From a virus: a stretch of DNA of 37,927 bases. This document shows, piece after piece, positions 37,180-37,927 of this stretch. The stretch lies in IMG/VR virus record IMGVR_UViG_3300028840_000127, positions 1-37,927 of that record, one strand, 5' to 3'. Each line of letters opens with the position of its first letter. The stretch's first letter is position 1. The position numbers and the translations under genes are program-made. The notes beneath the pieces are model-generated. The model searched no databases, was not told where the DNA came from, and saw nothing but the letters and a program-made list of their open reading frames with translations.

Positions 37180-37927
37180 CAGAACATCAACGGCTCAATG
37201 CGAGCCTCCAGTCGAGCGAACGAGATATGGGCGCGGCTGTCACCCTGGAAACGCTGCAGACGCCAGTTGCGCATCTTGCCTTGCCGGCGCCAGCACAGTC
37301 GCTTCTGGAAGTCCCCTGGCCCGCCAGAGGCAATGGGCGCCGCTGCAGTGTAGGCAACCCCGTCATAGGTCCACGATGTGCTGATGGTGGTGTCAGCATC
37401 AACCCTGCCAGTCAGCGCAACCAGCTCCAGGTCGTGGAACACAGCGCCCATGCCCGTGTTGTAAATGATCGCCGTGCCGAACTCCCAGCGCACGTCAGTG
37501 CCCCAGTGGGCGCCGTTGGTGTCGCTGAACGTGCCAAGCGCAGTAGACTGCGGGTCTGCAACCAGCCACTTGTTGTAGGCCCACACAAACGACCTGGCGC
37601 GGTACTGAGAGAACCCGGTAAGCGATGAGGTCAGCGTGAACCAGACCGGCGCCTGCAGTGCCTGGCTGGCTGTGGCATCGTACACAATCGTCCGGTCAGG
37701 CAGGTGGACGTACAAATACTCATGTGCCTTGTCGTTGCGGGTTTCAACCAGCGACACAGACAACTGGGCCTCGGTGTAGTCGAGCAGTAGGGTGTCGATC
37801 TCCTGGCTGCTGATCTTAACCGTCTGCGCGGAGGCTGCCATATACACACCTGGCGCCTCGTTTCGACCGGACCCTACAAACGCTAGGGCCTCCATGAACA
37901 CGCAGCAAGCCTGTACGCCCACGCAGC
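37179..37927 (-). CDS. P22 gp10-like packaged-DNA stabilisation protein, C-terminal part (starts at 686)
   Basis: This is the second half of the protein that begins at 686. Reading across the junction (position 1 to 37896) keeps the frame and restores KGCVGVQACCVFMEALAFVG. The C-terminal region matches P22 gp10 in its ending: EYLYVHLPDRTIVYDATASQ (compare HELLIIHLPRHVLVYDASSSQ) and FQKRLCWRRQGKMRNWRLQR (compare YDKRVLWKRVGRIRRLIGFK). It would form the tail hub below gp4. The stop lies at 37179, one base into the ATG of the needle/fibre candidate. Confidence 0.88.
   Translation of the reverse strand, partial: CVGVQACCVFMEALAFVGSGRNEAPGVYMAASAQTVKISSQEIDTLLLDYTEAQLSVSLVETRNDKAHEYLYVHLPDRTIVYDATASQALQAPVWFTLTSSLTGFSQYRARSFVWAYNKWLVADPQSTALGTFSDTNGAHWGTDVRWEFGTAIIYNTGMGAVFHDLELVALTGRVDADTTISTSWTYDGVAYTAAAPIASGGPGDFQKRLCWRRQGKMRNWRLQRFQGDSRAHISFARLEARIEPLMF
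37897..37927. repeat. Terminal direct repeat, right copy
   Basis: Identical to bases 1-31. Removing one copy leaves 37,896 unique bases and an intact gp10-like gene, so the contig is circularly complete. Confidence 0.95.

Noticed and set aside
1-37927. Integrase, attP, CI repressor, reverse transcriptase or diversity-generating element
   Set aside because: No frame on either strand shows tyrosine or serine recombinase, RT or CI-type motifs, and no template/variable repeat pair was seen near the spike genes. The Cro-like protein alone does not show a temperate lifestyle.

Overview
The window is a complete or near-complete genome of a short-tailed (podovirus-type) double-stranded DNA phage. 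Its first 31 bases are repeated exactly as its last 31 bases (37897-37927). A single reading frame runs across that junction and gives a 467-residue P22 gp10-like protein, so the map closes as a circle of 37,896 unique bases. The host is not identified by the sequence. The P22/Sf6-style head and DNA-ejection genes, the AGGAGG-type ribosome sites and the GTA-type holin suggest a proteobacterium. No tRNA, RNA polymerase, integrase or CI-type repressor was seen, so a virulent or otherwise undefined lifestyle is more likely than classical integration.

Leftward (minus-strand) arm. Read from the origin-like region near 16 kb towards and across the circle junction, the order is: small terminase, large terminase, portal, an ADP-ribosyltransferase + GNAT fusion, a Gln-rich repeat protein, scaffold, coat, two small proteins, and a gp4-like connector. 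Next come two beta-helix tailspikes with smaller tail genes between them, and a transglutaminase-like cysteine peptidase. After these come gp10-like stabilisation protein, a C1q/TNF-like needle or fibre candidate, a cupin+SET-domain protein, and gp7-, gp20- and gp16-like ejection proteins. This is the P22 morphogenesis order with receptor-binding genes and two unusual enzyme fusions added. A separate leftward lysis cassette (coiled-coil membrane protein, 3TM holin, DUF5675 protein) lies at 28.7-30.1 kb.

Rightward (plus-strand) arm. From 18.9 to 28.7 kb there is a tightly overlapped early/replication operon. It contains a DUF2800 Cas4-like nuclease, small proteins, a DUF2815 ssDNA-binding protein followed by a clear intrinsic terminator, and a short family-B DNA polymerase. 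These are followed by a VRR-NUC nuclease, an HTH-metallophosphoesterase, a DUF3310 protein and an SNF2-type helicase. The matching primase-helicase is on the other strand at 16.2-18.6 kb, behind a YdaS/Cro-like regulator. The divergent switch at about 18.84-18.90 kb therefore separates the two arms.

Control sequences. The roughly 325-base gene-free stretch between the primase-helicase and the terminase genes holds five exact TGAGACCA copies, several inverted copies and a perfect palindrome around a very AT-rich core. This looks like an iteron origin or operator array. A second repeated element, CGGAAAG, stands three times before the gene at 28271 and once before a three-gene plus-strand mini-operon at 30235. 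That mini-operon sits between the two leftward gene blocks.

The most notable features are the ART-GNAT-ejection-type fusion, the phage cupin-SET fusion, the iteron-like region, the compact PolB with an altered motif C, the in-frame amber codon at 28355, and the candidate regulon marked by CGGAAAG.
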